Source of the DNA: Sinorhizobium fredii NGR234
Lineage (GTDB): Bacteria; Pseudomonadota; Alphaproteobacteria; Rhizobiales; Rhizobiaceae
Direction of reading: 5' to 3'
Length of the DNA stretch: 64,000 nucleotides
Assembly: GCF_000018545.1 (NCBI RefSeq)
Contig: NC_012587.1
Coordinates: forward strand, 1,550,001-1,614,000
Shown: positions 1-7,731 of the stretch, piece after piece
Numbering within the stretch: the first letter of the stretch is position 1
Layout of the letters: each line of letters starts with the position of its first letter
Position numbers and translations under genes: made by a program
The notes under the pieces: generated by a model
Database searches by the model: none
Told to the model about the DNA's origin: nothing
The model's input: the letters and a program-made list of their open reading frames with translations, nothing else

Positions 1-385
1 GCCCCGCTTCGGCAGCCATGTCGCGGATCGAATCGGCCGTCGCGCGTCTTTCGCCGGCGCTATAGTCTTTGGAATCGCGCCGGCGGGTGCCGGCCCAGAT
101 GCGGATATTCGAAGCGCCGAGCGCGATCGCACTCTCGACTGCATGCCTGAATTCGGACGGATCATCTGTCGGCGGCGCCACATAGGAGCCGTAGGATATC
201 GCCAGTCCAGCCCTTTCGCAGAGGCGTCCGACAATCCGGGCAACGGATGTGTCCCCGGGAGGAACATGTGCGTCGCCCGCCCATTCGATTGCTGCAAGGC
301 GCGCTTCTCGGGCGAGATCGACAATACTTTCCGGGGGCAAGCCGCGGAAGGTGACGGTGCAGAGCCCCGGTTCGAAATCGCTCAT
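1..385 (-). CDS. Sugar phosphate isomerase/epimerase, partial (runs off left edge)
   Basis: Only the first 128 codons are inside the window; the 3' part lies beyond position 1. Translation from the ATG at 385 gives MSDFEPGLCTVTFRGLPPES, then an AIEWAGDAHVPPGD segment and an IALGASNIRIWAGT segment. This is the early beta-alpha pattern of the xylose-isomerase-like TIM barrel (AP endonuclease family 2 / sugar phosphate isomerase-epimerase). These enzymes interconvert keto and aldo sugars or sugar acids using a divalent metal in the barrel; the metal ligands would be in the missing part. The start overlaps the stop of the upstream dehydrogenase by 4 bp (ATGA), so it is the fourth gene of the LacI-led operon. 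Substrate cannot be inferred. Confidence 0.75.
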   Translation of the reverse strand, partial: MSDFEPGLCTVTFRGLPPESIVDLAREARLAAIEWAGDAHVPPGDTSVARIVGRLCERAGLAISYGSYVAPPTDDPSEFRHAVESAIALGASNIRIWAGTRRRDSKDYSAGERRATADSIRDMAAEAG

Positions 386-1392
386 GCCATGCGCTCCAGC
401 TCGTGCTTGCGGATTTCGAACAGCAGCGGCCGCCCCGCGAGAAAACGTTCGATTTCGTCGACGGCCATTTCGCCGAGGCGCGTCCTTTCGAGGCCGACTG
501 CGCCGGCAATGTGCGGCGTCAGGAAGACGTTCGGCAAACCATAAAGAGGCGACGTTTCTTCCGGCACCTCGGGATGTGTCACGTCGATGATGGCATCGAT
601 CGCGCCTGTCCCGAGCTTGTCGATGAGGGCGGCCTCGTCGACGAGCGCGCCGCGCGCCGTGTTGATCAGGGTTGCACCCTCCTTCATCAGCGACAGGCGC
701 CGTGCGTCGATCATGTGCCTGGTCTCGGGCAGAGAAGGCGCATGCAGCGAAACGATGTCCGAGTTGGCCATCAGCGCATCGAGATCGGCTTTTTCCGCGC
801 CGAGGCCGGAAGCGCTTTCTCGGCCGACCAGCGGATCGTAGAGCAGCACCCGATAGTCGAATGGCCGAAGCAGTTCGATCACCCGCCTCCCGATCCGCGA
901 GGCGCCGATGATACCGACTGTGCGGCGATAGTTTCCAATCGCCTGTCCCTGCAGCAGTTGGGTCCGCTGGCGTCCTCTGTCGGCTGCGTAAAGCGCGCGG
1001 AATCGAAAGACGTTCTTGCCCGCAAAAATGATCGCCGCGAGCGTGAACTCCGCAACAGGCACGGCATTTGCCTCGGCCGCATGGCTTACGGTTATTCCTG
1101 CATCGAACACAGTGGTATCGATCAGGCCCTTGACCGTTCCGGCGGCATGGACAACGAGGCGAAGGCGCGGTGCCGCCGCAAGAGCGGCTGCGTCGAATCG
1201 CGGCGCGCCCCAGCCGGTAACCAGGATTTCCGCTTCGGCCAGCAAGCGATTCGCTCGGCTGTCGGCGAACCCGGTCATTGGTCGCGGATCGAGAATGCGA
1301 GAGAGGCTATCGATCCGCGCGAGAAGGTCCGGCGTCAGGACGTGCTGCGTCCTTTCGGGCTGCATTGCAAAGGCGATCGCCGGGCGGCTCAT
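382..1392 (-). CDS. D-isomer specific 2-hydroxyacid dehydrogenase
   Basis: Predicted NAD(P)-dependent oxidoreductase of 336 residues that interconverts a 2-hydroxy acid and a 2-keto acid. The Rossmann motif GIIGASRIGRRV lies near residue 165. The catalytic Arg is in INTARGALVDE, the Glu in DVTHPEVPEE and the His in LTPHIAGA, so the active site looks complete. Length is normal for the family (310-340 residues). ATGA overlaps with the genes on both sides show tight translational coupling inside the operon LacI - DUF2264 - this gene - sugar isomerase. Together with the DUF2264 protein it probably handles a sugar acid or an oxidised sugar. The substrate is not recognisable; phosphoglycerate or glyoxylate/hydroxypyruvate activity cannot be excluded. 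Confidence 0.85.
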   Translation of the reverse strand: MSRPAIAFAMQPERTQHVLTPDLLARIDSLSRILDPRPMTGFADSRANRLLAEAEILVTGWGAPRFDAAALAAAPRLRLVVHAAGTVKGLIDTTVFDAGITVSHAAEANAVPVAEFTLAAIIFAGKNVFRFRALYAADRGRQRTQLLQGQAIGNYRRTVGIIGASRIGRRVIELLRPFDYRVLLYDPLVGRESASGLGAEKADLDALMANSDIVSLHAPSLPETRHMIDARRLSLMKEGATLINTARGALVDEAALIDKLGTGAIDAIIDVTHPEVPEETSPLYGLPNVFLTPHIAGAVGLERTRLGEMAVDEIERFLAGRPLLFEIRKHELERMA

Positions 1393-3242
1393 GGCATTCG
1401 TCCCGGCGCATTCATGGCGCTGACGGTCACGCCTTGCTCCGCGACGGCACGCAACTCGGCGAGATCAGGCGCAGCCGGCGGATGTTCCCAGTCGCTCGAA
1501 ACGGCAGAGGTATCGCGAAGCGCCAGTACGGCACAGCGAAGAACGGTCTCACCCGCCGGTATCGTTGCCCGCAGTTGCGCCACCAGGGTCTTTGCAGCAA
1601 TGAGGTTGGTATTTGGCGGCGCCTTCTGCGCCAGACCTTGGCGTGCGACCGTCGAGCCGAGATCGCGGATTCCGCTGAAATCCTCTTCACCGATGGCATA
1701 GGCAGCGCCGGTCAACGCGTAAAGCGCGTCGAGTTCGAAGTCCCGTCTGGCAATGGCAAAACCGCCCTCGGCCGTTTCAAGCGGCCTTGGAGTGACGATC
1801 CGGTGCACCCGCACATGCCAGGGGGCGGCCGGCAGCAGCCAGCTTTCAACAACAACATCCGGCCAAGGCGACCACTTGGAATAAAGCACAGTGCCGGCAA
1901 TCCGGACATCTTGGTTGGTCTCGCGCACCCGGTAGTGAATACCGTCATCACTGAAGGCCAGCATGGAATCGAACGCCGCGCCGGCAAAGCCCCGTTCGTC
2001 GCTCTCGATGCTGAAGCCATACCGCGTCGAATAGGCGAATTTCGCGTATTTTTCCGAACCGAACCGCATCTGGCGGTTCTCCTGTCCCGAGGAAAGCGCC
2101 ACGACGTCGCCTTTGCAAGGCATCGTCACCATGCCCGGATGGGGAAGCGCAACCGTGCCGGGGGGCCGTGCGGGTGGCGTTTCCGCAGACGTCCAGAACG
2201 GATGGTCTTCTTTCACGGCGAGCGGCAGGAAGGCCTTGAACGCCCAATAGGGCGAACCCGCCGAATTGTAGTTTTCCGACATCAGGAGGTTCGGATAGCC
2301 GTAGCCGATCGACAGCACGCCGTCGCGGTGCGTCATCGGCTTGTCCGCCCACCATCTGATATGGCGAAGGCAAAGGCCCTTGATCTCGCCCCAGGGCAGC
2401 GCCTCGAGATCGGCAAAGGCCAGCGCCGACCAGAAGCCGGCACAGGCGAAGCGGTAGGTGAGGCTGCGCCCAAAGGGCAGGGTCGCCCCATCCTCGGCGA
2501 ACCAGTGACGAAAATCCCTGGCGAAGGCGAGGGCGCGCTCGCGATAGCGCTTCGAATAATCATCATCGACAAGGCGCGAATAGATAAGGCCATAGAAGTG
2601 CATGGCAAAGGGGATGTAGTGATCGACCCGTCGGACATTGCCGTCGCGATACCAGCCATCGGCAATGTAGAAATCGTCGAGCTCGGAGAGATAGGCGTTC
2701 GTGAGGCTGCGGTCGTAATTGACGCCGAGGCGGTCGAGCGCGATGTCGACGAGAATGCGGAAGAACTTCCAATTGTTGTCGGCATAGTCGAATTTCCGCG
2801 CGTGGAGCAGATAGGTGACGAGATTGTCTCTCGCCCGGCCGTTCAGCGGATCCCACAGTTTTTCGGGGATCAGGGCGAGAGCGAAACCGATGGCAGCGAG
2901 CTCGACCATGCGCTGGTCGCGATTGTTGACCCAGCCCCAGAATTCCGGATGGTTCGGATCGGTGCCGTTCGCGATGCCATCGGCATAACGCTGCCAATGG
3001 CGAAAATCGCCGCCGCCTGCGGCAAGCGGCGCAAGGCCCCAAAGGGGCCTCGCAAAGCCTTCGAGATCGGCAGCCGCCCGATCGAAGTGGGCGCCGGCTG
3101 CATCAAGGCGGACCCGTGCATTCCCCTTGGAAAAATACGGCAGCAGCGGATCGAAGAGGTCCTGCAAGGCGTGCTGCATGTCGCTGCGCGTTTTCAGAGG
3201 ATTGGCGGCGAGCGGATTGGCACTGGCAGGGTCATAGGTCAT
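1389..3242 (-). CDS. DUF2264 family protein (glycoside-hydrolase-like)
   Basis: 617 residues matching the DUF2264 family over most of the length: a predicted all-alpha toroid N-terminal half (for example FWGWVNNRDQRMVELAAIGF near residue 120, then PFAMHFYGLIYSRLVDDDYS near residue 210) and a beta-rich C-terminal half. There is no signal peptide, so it is probably cytoplasmic and acts on short imported substrates. From memory, some relatives have been described as exo-acting beta-glucuronidases (GH154); I cannot confirm that for this protein. It starts inside the LacI stop (ATGA) and its stop overlaps the dehydrogenase start. The neighbours (LacI, dehydrogenase, sugar isomerase, binding protein) support a role in breaking down an imported oligosaccharide or glycoside. 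Confidence 0.8.
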   Translation of the reverse strand: MTYDPASANPLAANPLKTRSDMQHALQDLFDPLLPYFSKGNARVRLDAAGAHFDRAAADLEGFARPLWGLAPLAAGGGDFRHWQRYADGIANGTDPNHPEFWGWVNNRDQRMVELAAIGFALALIPEKLWDPLNGRARDNLVTYLLHARKFDYADNNWKFFRILVDIALDRLGVNYDRSLTNAYLSELDDFYIADGWYRDGNVRRVDHYIPFAMHFYGLIYSRLVDDDYSKRYRERALAFARDFRHWFAEDGATLPFGRSLTYRFACAGFWSALAFADLEALPWGEIKGLCLRHIRWWADKPMTHRDGVLSIGYGYPNLLMSENYNSAGSPYWAFKAFLPLAVKEDHPFWTSAETPPARPPGTVALPHPGMVTMPCKGDVVALSSGQENRQMRFGSEKYAKFAYSTRYGFSIESDERGFAGAAFDSMLAFSDDGIHYRVRETNQDVRIAGTVLYSKWSPWPDVVVESWLLPAAPWHVRVHRIVTPRPLETAEGGFAIARRDFELDALYALTGAAYAIGEEDFSGIRDLGSTVARQGLAQKAPPNTNLIAAKTLVAQLRATIPAGETVLRCAVLALRDTSAVSSDWEHPPAAPDLAELRAVAEQGVTVSAMNAPGRMP

Positions 3243-4264
3243 GGGTGCTGTCTCTCGTCCAAGCTTCCGCCGGTCACCGGGGTCACCGCGTGAGACACAT
3301 GCCGGGCCGGTGCATCACGGTGCTGAAGACGGAAATGCATCATGCCGATCGCTTCGCGACCGAGAGCCACGCGGTCGACGCGCATCGTCGCAAGCCGTGG
3401 GTTGGCCATCTCCGCGCAGGGCAGGTCGTCGAAGCCGACGATGGCGAAATCCTCGGGCACGCGCCGGCCGATCTCGGTGACCGCTTCGAGCACGCCGACG
3501 GCGATAAAGTCGTTCATGCAGAATGCTGCGGAGAATCCACCGTCCTCGGCAAGCGCGGCGAGGGTCGCCGCATGCGCCTCGACGCTGGAATTGCCCTCGA
3601 AGGGCAGGCGGATGACGCGCCCTTCGGTCCCATCAACCGAAGCGACTGCCGCCTCGAAGCCGCGGATGCGCTCGCGGATCGTGTTTCGGTGCGATCCGGT
3701 CAGGTGAAGGATGCGGCGATGGCCAGCCTTTAGTATCCGCTGCGTCGCCGCGTAGGCTCCGTGGAAGTTCGAGGGAGAGATGCCGTCGAAGCGCATTTGC
3801 GGATCGCTGCCATTGACCAGAACGACAGGGGCGCGACTTTCTTCGAGCCATCTGCAAAGTGCGTCGGCGGGATCGATCCCGACCAGAAAGAGCCCCTCTG
3901 CGCCAACGGCCTGGAGGTGCTCGCACACGGTCTCCGGCGTCGCCTTCGCCTCTCTGACAAGGCGGACATCGAAGGACATCCCGACTTTGGCCGCCTCGGA
4001 CCGCAGGCCCTCGACAATGCCTTCATAGAAGACGCTCAGTCCGCCGGTCATGCCATGGCTCGCGATCAGGGCCAGGGTGCCCGGTATCGCCGTCGAGGCA
4101 GCTTTCGTTGGATAGCCGAGGTCGCTCGCAACCTGCAGGATCTGCCGGCGCACGTCCTCGCTGATGCCCGGTTCGTTCGCAAGAACGCGCGAGACGGTGG
4201 AGACGGAAACCCCGGCATGGGCAGCGATGTCGGCTTGGCGCAAGCGTTTGGATGTGTCGATCAT
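3239..4264 (-). CDS. LacI-family transcriptional regulator
   Basis: 341 residues from the ATG at 4264. A longer open frame reaches 4594, but it would run through the divergent promoter and into the neighbouring gene, and the family's N-terminal helix-turn-helix begins right here (RLRQADIAAHAGVSVSTVSR, residues about 7-26). The rest is the periplasmic-binding-like effector domain (GTLALIASHGMTGG, then FCMNDFIAVGVLEAV, then AIVGFDDLPCAEMA). Such proteins usually bind a sugar and leave their operator. It heads the minus-strand operon, overlaps the DUF2264 start by 4 bp, and faces a plus-strand binding-protein gene 145 bp away, so it probably controls both directions and itself. Palindromes at 4272-4298 are candidate operators. 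Confidence 0.92.
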   Translation of the reverse strand: MIDTSKRLRQADIAAHAGVSVSTVSRVLANEPGISEDVRRQILQVASDLGYPTKAASTAIPGTLALIASHGMTGGLSVFYEGIVEGLRSEAAKVGMSFDVRLVREAKATPETVCEHLQAVGAEGLFLVGIDPADALCRWLEESRAPVVLVNGSDPQMRFDGISPSNFHGAYAATQRILKAGHRRILHLTGSHRNTIRERIRGFEAAVASVDGTEGRVIRLPFEGNSSVEAHAATLAALAEDGGFSAAFCMNDFIAVGVLEAVTEIGRRVPEDFAIVGFDDLPCAEMANPRLATMRVDRVALGREAIGMMHFRLQHRDAPARHVSHAVTPVTGGSLDERQHP

Positions 4265-4271
4265 AGCGCAA

Positions 4272-4298
4272 GCATTGCGCAAACAATGCAAATTTGCA
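4272..4298. promoter_or_regulatory. Candidate LacI operators in divergent promoter
   Basis: Two overlapping dyads lie just upstream of the LacI start. GCATTG at 4272-4277 pairs with CAATGC at 4284-4289. TGCAAATTTGCA at 4287-4298 is a perfect 12-bp palindrome. A direct repeat TTCTTGCA follows at 4312-4319 and 4328-4335. LacI-type operators are typically AT-centred or CG-centred dyads in this position. The assignment is inference from symmetry and location. Confidence 0.5.
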
Positions 4299-4409
4299 AG
4301 TGATAAACAAATTCTTGCAAAAAACCGTTTCTTGCATAAGCTTCTGCGGAGTTCGGTTCCGCCGCGCGCTGGAGGAGAGCGCGAGGCAAACAACGACAGG
4401 AGGAACAGC

Positions 4410-5696
4410 ATGCTTTTCAATCGACGCACATTCCTGCTCGGATCGGCAGGCGCGGCCGCCGGCCTTGCGCTTGGCGCGACCTCACCACTCGCGGCTGAAA
4501 ACGTGCAGCTGCGCGCCATGTGGTGGGGATCCAATGACCGCTCGAAGCGGACCTTGAGTGTTGCCAAGCTGTTCCAGGAGAAGAACCCGGACATTTCGAT
4601 CGTCGGCGAAAGCCTGAGCGGCGACGGCTACTGGACCAAACTCGCGACCCAGATGGCCGGCCGCGCCATCGCCGACGTTTTCCAGCTCGAGCCGAGCACG
4701 ATTTCCGATTACTCGAAGCGCGGCGCCTGCCTCCCCCTCGATCCTTTCATTCCCTCGACATTGGACGTGGGTGCCTTCGGCAAGGATGTGCTGAAGCTGA
4801 CGACGGTGGACGGAAAGCTGTGGGGCATCGGGCTCGGGCTCAACGCCTTCGCGTTGTTCTATGACGCCGACGCCTTTGCGAAGGCTGGAATAGTGCCGCC
4901 AGGGGTCGATACCACCTGGAAGGAATACGCCGACATCGCGATCGAGATTACCAAGGCCGCCGGCAAGAAGAACGTTTGGGGCGGTCCGTACGGGGCCCGT
5001 TATGCCTATGTCTTCGACGCGTGGCTCAGGCAGCGTGGAAGCAGCCTCTACACCGAGAGCGGCCTCGGCTTCGGCGTCGACGAAGCCAAGGAGTGGTATG
5101 CCTACTGGGAGGACCTGCGCAAGCGCGGCGGCACCGTCGGCGCCGATATCCAGACCCTCGATCAGAACACGATCGACACAAATTGCCTGTCGCTCGGCTA
5201 TTCGGCCATGGGCATGGCCTATTCGAACCAGATGGTTGGCTATCAGCTGATCATGAAGAGCAAGCTCGGCATCGGCATGTTGCCGCGCGCCGAGAAGGGC
5301 GGCCCCTCCGGCCATTACTACCGGCCGGCATTGATCTGGAGCATCGGCGCGACGACCGAGCATGGTGAAGAAGCCGCGAAGTTTATCAACTTCTTTGTCA
5401 ACGACCCGGAAGCCGGCAAGATTCTCGGCGTCGAGCGCGGCGTGCCGATGTCGCCCAAGGTGCGCGAGGCGATCCTGCCGTCGCTCAACCCCACGGAAGC
5501 GGAAACGGTGAAATACATCAACGCGCTCAAGGACCAGGTGGGCAGCTACCCGGCGCCCGCACCGCTCGGATCGACGGAGTTCGACCAGCGGGTGCTTCGT
5601 CCGATCGCCGATGAACTGGCCTTCGAACGGATTTCGATCGCCGACGCGGCGACGCGCCTGGTCGAAGAGGGCAAGGCAACGGTTCGCGCCGGCTGA
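4410..5696 (+). CDS. Extracellular solute-binding protein (family 1), Tat-exported
   Basis: 428 residues from the ATG at 4410, preceded by an AGGAGG-like site (4399-4404); earlier in-frame starts have no such site and would overlap the LacI promoter. The N-terminus NRRTFLLGSAGAAAGLALGA is a twin-arginine signal peptide. The mature part resembles sugar-binding proteins of ABC importers (LWGIGLGLNAFALFYDADAF, then FINFFVNDPEAGKILG). It should bind an oligosaccharide or sugar in the periplasm. No permease or ATPase gene follows: the next gene is on the opposite strand. The rest of the transporter must be elsewhere, perhaps past the left edge in the minus-strand operon. Regulation by the divergent LacI protein is likely. 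Confidence 0.9.
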   Translation: MLFNRRTFLLGSAGAAAGLALGATSPLAAENVQLRAMWWGSNDRSKRTLSVAKLFQEKNPDISIVGESLSGDGYWTKLATQMAGRAIADVFQLEPSTISDYSKRGACLPLDPFIPSTLDVGAFGKDVLKLTTVDGKLWGIGLGLNAFALFYDADAFAKAGIVPPGVDTTWKEYADIAIEITKAAGKKNVWGGPYGARYAYVFDAWLRQRGSSLYTESGLGFGVDEAKEWYAYWEDLRKRGGTVGADIQTLDQNTIDTNCLSLGYSAMGMAYSNQMVGYQLIMKSKLGIGMLPRAEKGGPSGHYYRPALIWSIGATTEHGEEAAKFINFFVNDPEAGKILGVERGVPMSPKVREAILPSLNPTEAETVKYINALKDQVGSYPAPAPLGSTEFDQRVLRPIADELAFERISIADAATRLVEEGKATVRAG

Positions 5697-5709
5697 TCCC
5701 GGCAAGCGA

Positions 5710-6264
5710 TCAGGGCTGCAGGCGGCTCAGGAACTGGGCGAAGACCATCGTGCCTTCCGGCCATGGCCCGTGGCCGGATTCGGCATTGATGTGGCCCGCT
5801 TCGCCGGCATCGACGAGAAGCGATCCCCAGGCATTGGCAATGTCGCCCGCCTGTTCGTACGAGCCGAACGGATCGTTGCGGCTGGCGATCACCAGCGATG
5901 GAAAGGGTAGGGGCTCGCGCGGATAGGGCCCGAAGGTCATTAGATGCTTCGGTCGGATGTTCGGGTTGGCGACATCGGGCGGGGCGACAAGAAAGCCGCC
6001 CGCGATCTTCTTCTTGCAATGCGGAAGCGCGTGAACGGCCGTGGCGATGCCAAGCGAATGGGCGACGATCACCACCGGTTTCGTTGCGGCATTGGCCTCT
6101 TCGATCATCCGCGCCACCCAATCTTCGCGCACCGGCTTCGACCACTCCGCCTGCACGACGCGGCGCGCGGTCGACAGTTTCCGCTCCCATCGGCTTTGCC
6201 AATGGTCCGGCCCGGAATTGGTATAGCCGGGAACGATCAGGATATGCGCTTCTGAAACCTTCAT
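5710..6264 (-). CDS. RBBP9/YdeN-type alpha/beta hydrolase
   Basis: 184 residues from the ATG at 6264; the longer frame up to 6492 is not needed by the fold. Family marks are ILIVPGYTNSGPDHW at the N-terminus, the nucleophile elbow IVAHSLGIATAVH (Ser near residue 73), and a C-terminal His in AGHINAESGHGPW. This matches small serine hydrolases of the RBBP9/YdeN group. Real substrates are mostly unknown for bacterial members. It converges with the binding-protein gene (13 bp between the stops), so it is a separate transcription unit with its promoter in 6265-6424. A cytoplasmic location is expected because no signal peptide is seen. Confidence 0.85.
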   Translation of the reverse strand: MKVSEAHILIVPGYTNSGPDHWQSRWERKLSTARRVVQAEWSKPVREDWVARMIEEANAATKPVVIVAHSLGIATAVHALPHCKKKIAGGFLVAPPDVANPNIRPKHLMTFGPYPREPLPFPSLVIASRNDPFGSYEQAGDIANAWGSLLVDAGEAGHINAESGHGPWPEGTMVFAQFLSRLQP

Positions 6265-6424
6265 GATCGCCGCGATTTGGAGACGAAAAGAGCCGAAGTC
6301 AAGGCACAGGCGACAAGGGTTGCGTTTTCTGTATAATCGGAGACGGCGGTCGCGGTTCGCAACGGCCTTTTTCGCCGCCGCTTGCGAATCCATGGCTGCT
6401 CTGGTTCGTTGAGGAGTGTGAGCC

Positions 6425-7231
6425 ATGACAACCTTCCATGTCCTCTCGGGAGCGAACGAAAGCGCCGTTCCCGAGATACGAAAGATTGGCATTGCAGATG
6501 TGTTCGATGCGCTGCGTCTCGGGTTCGAGGATTTCCGCGAGAAGCCTTCGCATTATGTTTTTCTGTGTCTCATCTATCCTGTTGCCGGTGTTGTGCTGAT
6601 GACCTGGAGCGCGGGGGCGAACATGCTGCCGTTGCTCTATCCGCTCGCATCCGGCTTTGCCCTCATCGGGCCTGTCGCGGCTATCGGTCTCTATGAGATC
6701 AGCCGGCGCCGCGAACTCGGCATGGACGCGTCCTGGCCGCATGCGCTGCGGCTGCACCGCAATCCGGCAATTCCGTCGATCCTGGCGGTGGCCGCCCTGT
6801 TGTTCGTCATTTTCGTCGTCTGGCTCCTGGTCGCCCAGGGCCTCTACATAACGATGTTCGGCGCAACGCCACCGAACTCCATTGCCGAATTCTGGAATGG
6901 CGTCATCGGTACCGATCAGGGCTGGAACCTGATCCTCGTCGGCAACGCGGTCGGCTTCATCTTCGCGGTGATCGTGCTGTCGATCAGCGTCATCGCCTTC
7001 CCGCTGCTGCTCGACAGGGACGTCGGTGCCATGACGGCGGTCGAGACCTCGATACGGGCAACCCTCGCCAATCCGGTGCCGGTCGCCCTGTGGGGCCTCA
7101 TCATTGCCGCCGGTCTGGTGATTGGCTCGATTCCGGTGTTCGTCGGCTTGGCGGTGATCATGCCGATCTTCGGCCACGCCACCTGGCATCTCTATCGGAA
7201 ACTGGTGGAACCGGCGCGGCCGATTCGCTAG
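6425..7231 (+). CDS. DUF2189 integral membrane protein
   Basis: 268 residues with about six hydrophobic segments, among them HYVFLCLIYPVAGVVLMTW (residue about 43), SILAVAALLFVIFVVWLLVA (about 120) and IIAAGLVIGSIPVFVGLAVI (about 225). The opening IRKIGIADVFDALRLGFEDF is typical of DUF2189 proteins. The family's function is unknown; its members are inner membrane proteins, sometimes near cytochrome c oxidase genes, which is not the case here. A GAGGAG ribosome site lies 8 nt before the ATG. It is divergent from the alpha/beta hydrolase and convergent with the PilZ gene, so it is probably monocistronic. Confidence 0.85.
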   Translation: MTTFHVLSGANESAVPEIRKIGIADVFDALRLGFEDFREKPSHYVFLCLIYPVAGVVLMTWSAGANMLPLLYPLASGFALIGPVAAIGLYEISRRRELGMDASWPHALRLHRNPAIPSILAVAALLFVIFVVWLLVAQGLYITMFGATPPNSIAEFWNGVIGTDQGWNLILVGNAVGFIFAVIVLSISVIAFPLLLDRDVGAMTAVETSIRATLANPVPVALWGLIIAAGLVIGSIPVFVGLAVIMPIFGHATWHLYRKLVEPARPIR

Positions 7232-7244
7232 ACGGCAAGCGGGG

Positions 7245-7265
7245 CGGCCGGCCATTGGCCGGCCG
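7245..7265. terminator. Hairpin between convergent DUF2189 and PilZ genes
   Basis: CGGCCGGCC at 7245-7253 pairs perfectly with GGCCGGCCG at 7257-7265 around a 3-nt loop, 13 bp after the DUF2189 stop and 5 bp before the PilZ stop. There is no U-tract, so it may be a pause or RNA 3'-end structure shared by both genes and not a strong intrinsic terminator. Confidence 0.5.
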
Positions 7266-7270
7266 TCGGC

Positions 7271-7576
7271 TTACCGGAAAAACTTGTAGTAGGACGAGAT
7301 TTGCGCCGCCGTGTTGGATGACAGCTTGAGCTTGATGCCGATCCTGTCGCCGCGGCACCAGCGCACCATCCCGGTGAGGAAGCCCAGCTCCTCGCTGCGG
7401 ATCGTCACTTCCTGGCCCGTCCGGGCGCCGATGTCGAACAGCAGCTGAAAACAGATCCCTTCGTCGGAAAGGTCCTTCACGACGCCATTGCTCGAACCGG
7501 TGCTGCAACTGACCGTGCCGGTTATCTTCGTGTCCGTGCGCGCCGACGCGCGCTGCACGCTCTCCCTAAACGCCAT
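7271..7576 (-). CDS. PilZ-domain protein, small
   Basis: About 101 residues from the ATG at 7576, chosen because GAGGAA precedes it closely; an in-frame ATG at 7615 has no ribosome site. The central part (GVVKDLSDEGICFQLLFDIG and GMVRWCRGDRIGIKLKL) has the pattern of single-domain PilZ proteins, with the RxxxR element only weakly present and a loose D/N-x-S-x-x-G motif (DLSDEG). PilZ proteins can bind cyclic di-GMP and often affect motility or envelope functions. With an incomplete RxxxR motif, c-di-GMP binding here is uncertain. It is flanked by purB on the same strand upstream, with a hairpin between them, so it is probably transcribed alone. Confidence 0.7.
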   Translation of the reverse strand: MAFRESVQRASARTDTKITGTVSCSTGSSNGVVKDLSDEGICFQLLFDIGARTGQEVTIRSEELGFLTGMVRWCRGDRIGIKLKLSSNTAAQISSYYKFFR

Positions 7577-7636
7577 GGCTTCCTCTGACCTGATTGTTAC
7601 GGGTTGAGATTCCATGAGAGCGTTGAAAGACCGGCT

Positions 7637-7679
7637 AACAAAATGGCCCGCATTTGAAACAAGCGCTCAAATACGGGCC
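7637..7679 (-). terminator. purB transcription terminator
   Basis: On the minus strand an imperfect 13-bp stem (arms 7667-7679 and 7645-7657, one mismatch) with a 9-nt loop is followed by ATTTTGTT. It lies about 50 bp after the purB stop, the expected place for an intrinsic terminator. Confidence 0.6.
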
Positions 7680-7731
7680 GATTCCATGCTGACGACGCTC
7701 TCGTGCCGCCAGCGGCACTCGGAGAAGCGGC

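Noticed and set aside
1278..3293. Plus-strand open frame of 671 codons across the DUF2264 gene
   Set aside because: Antisense shadow; the minus-strand frame fits DUF2264 and the operon overlaps.
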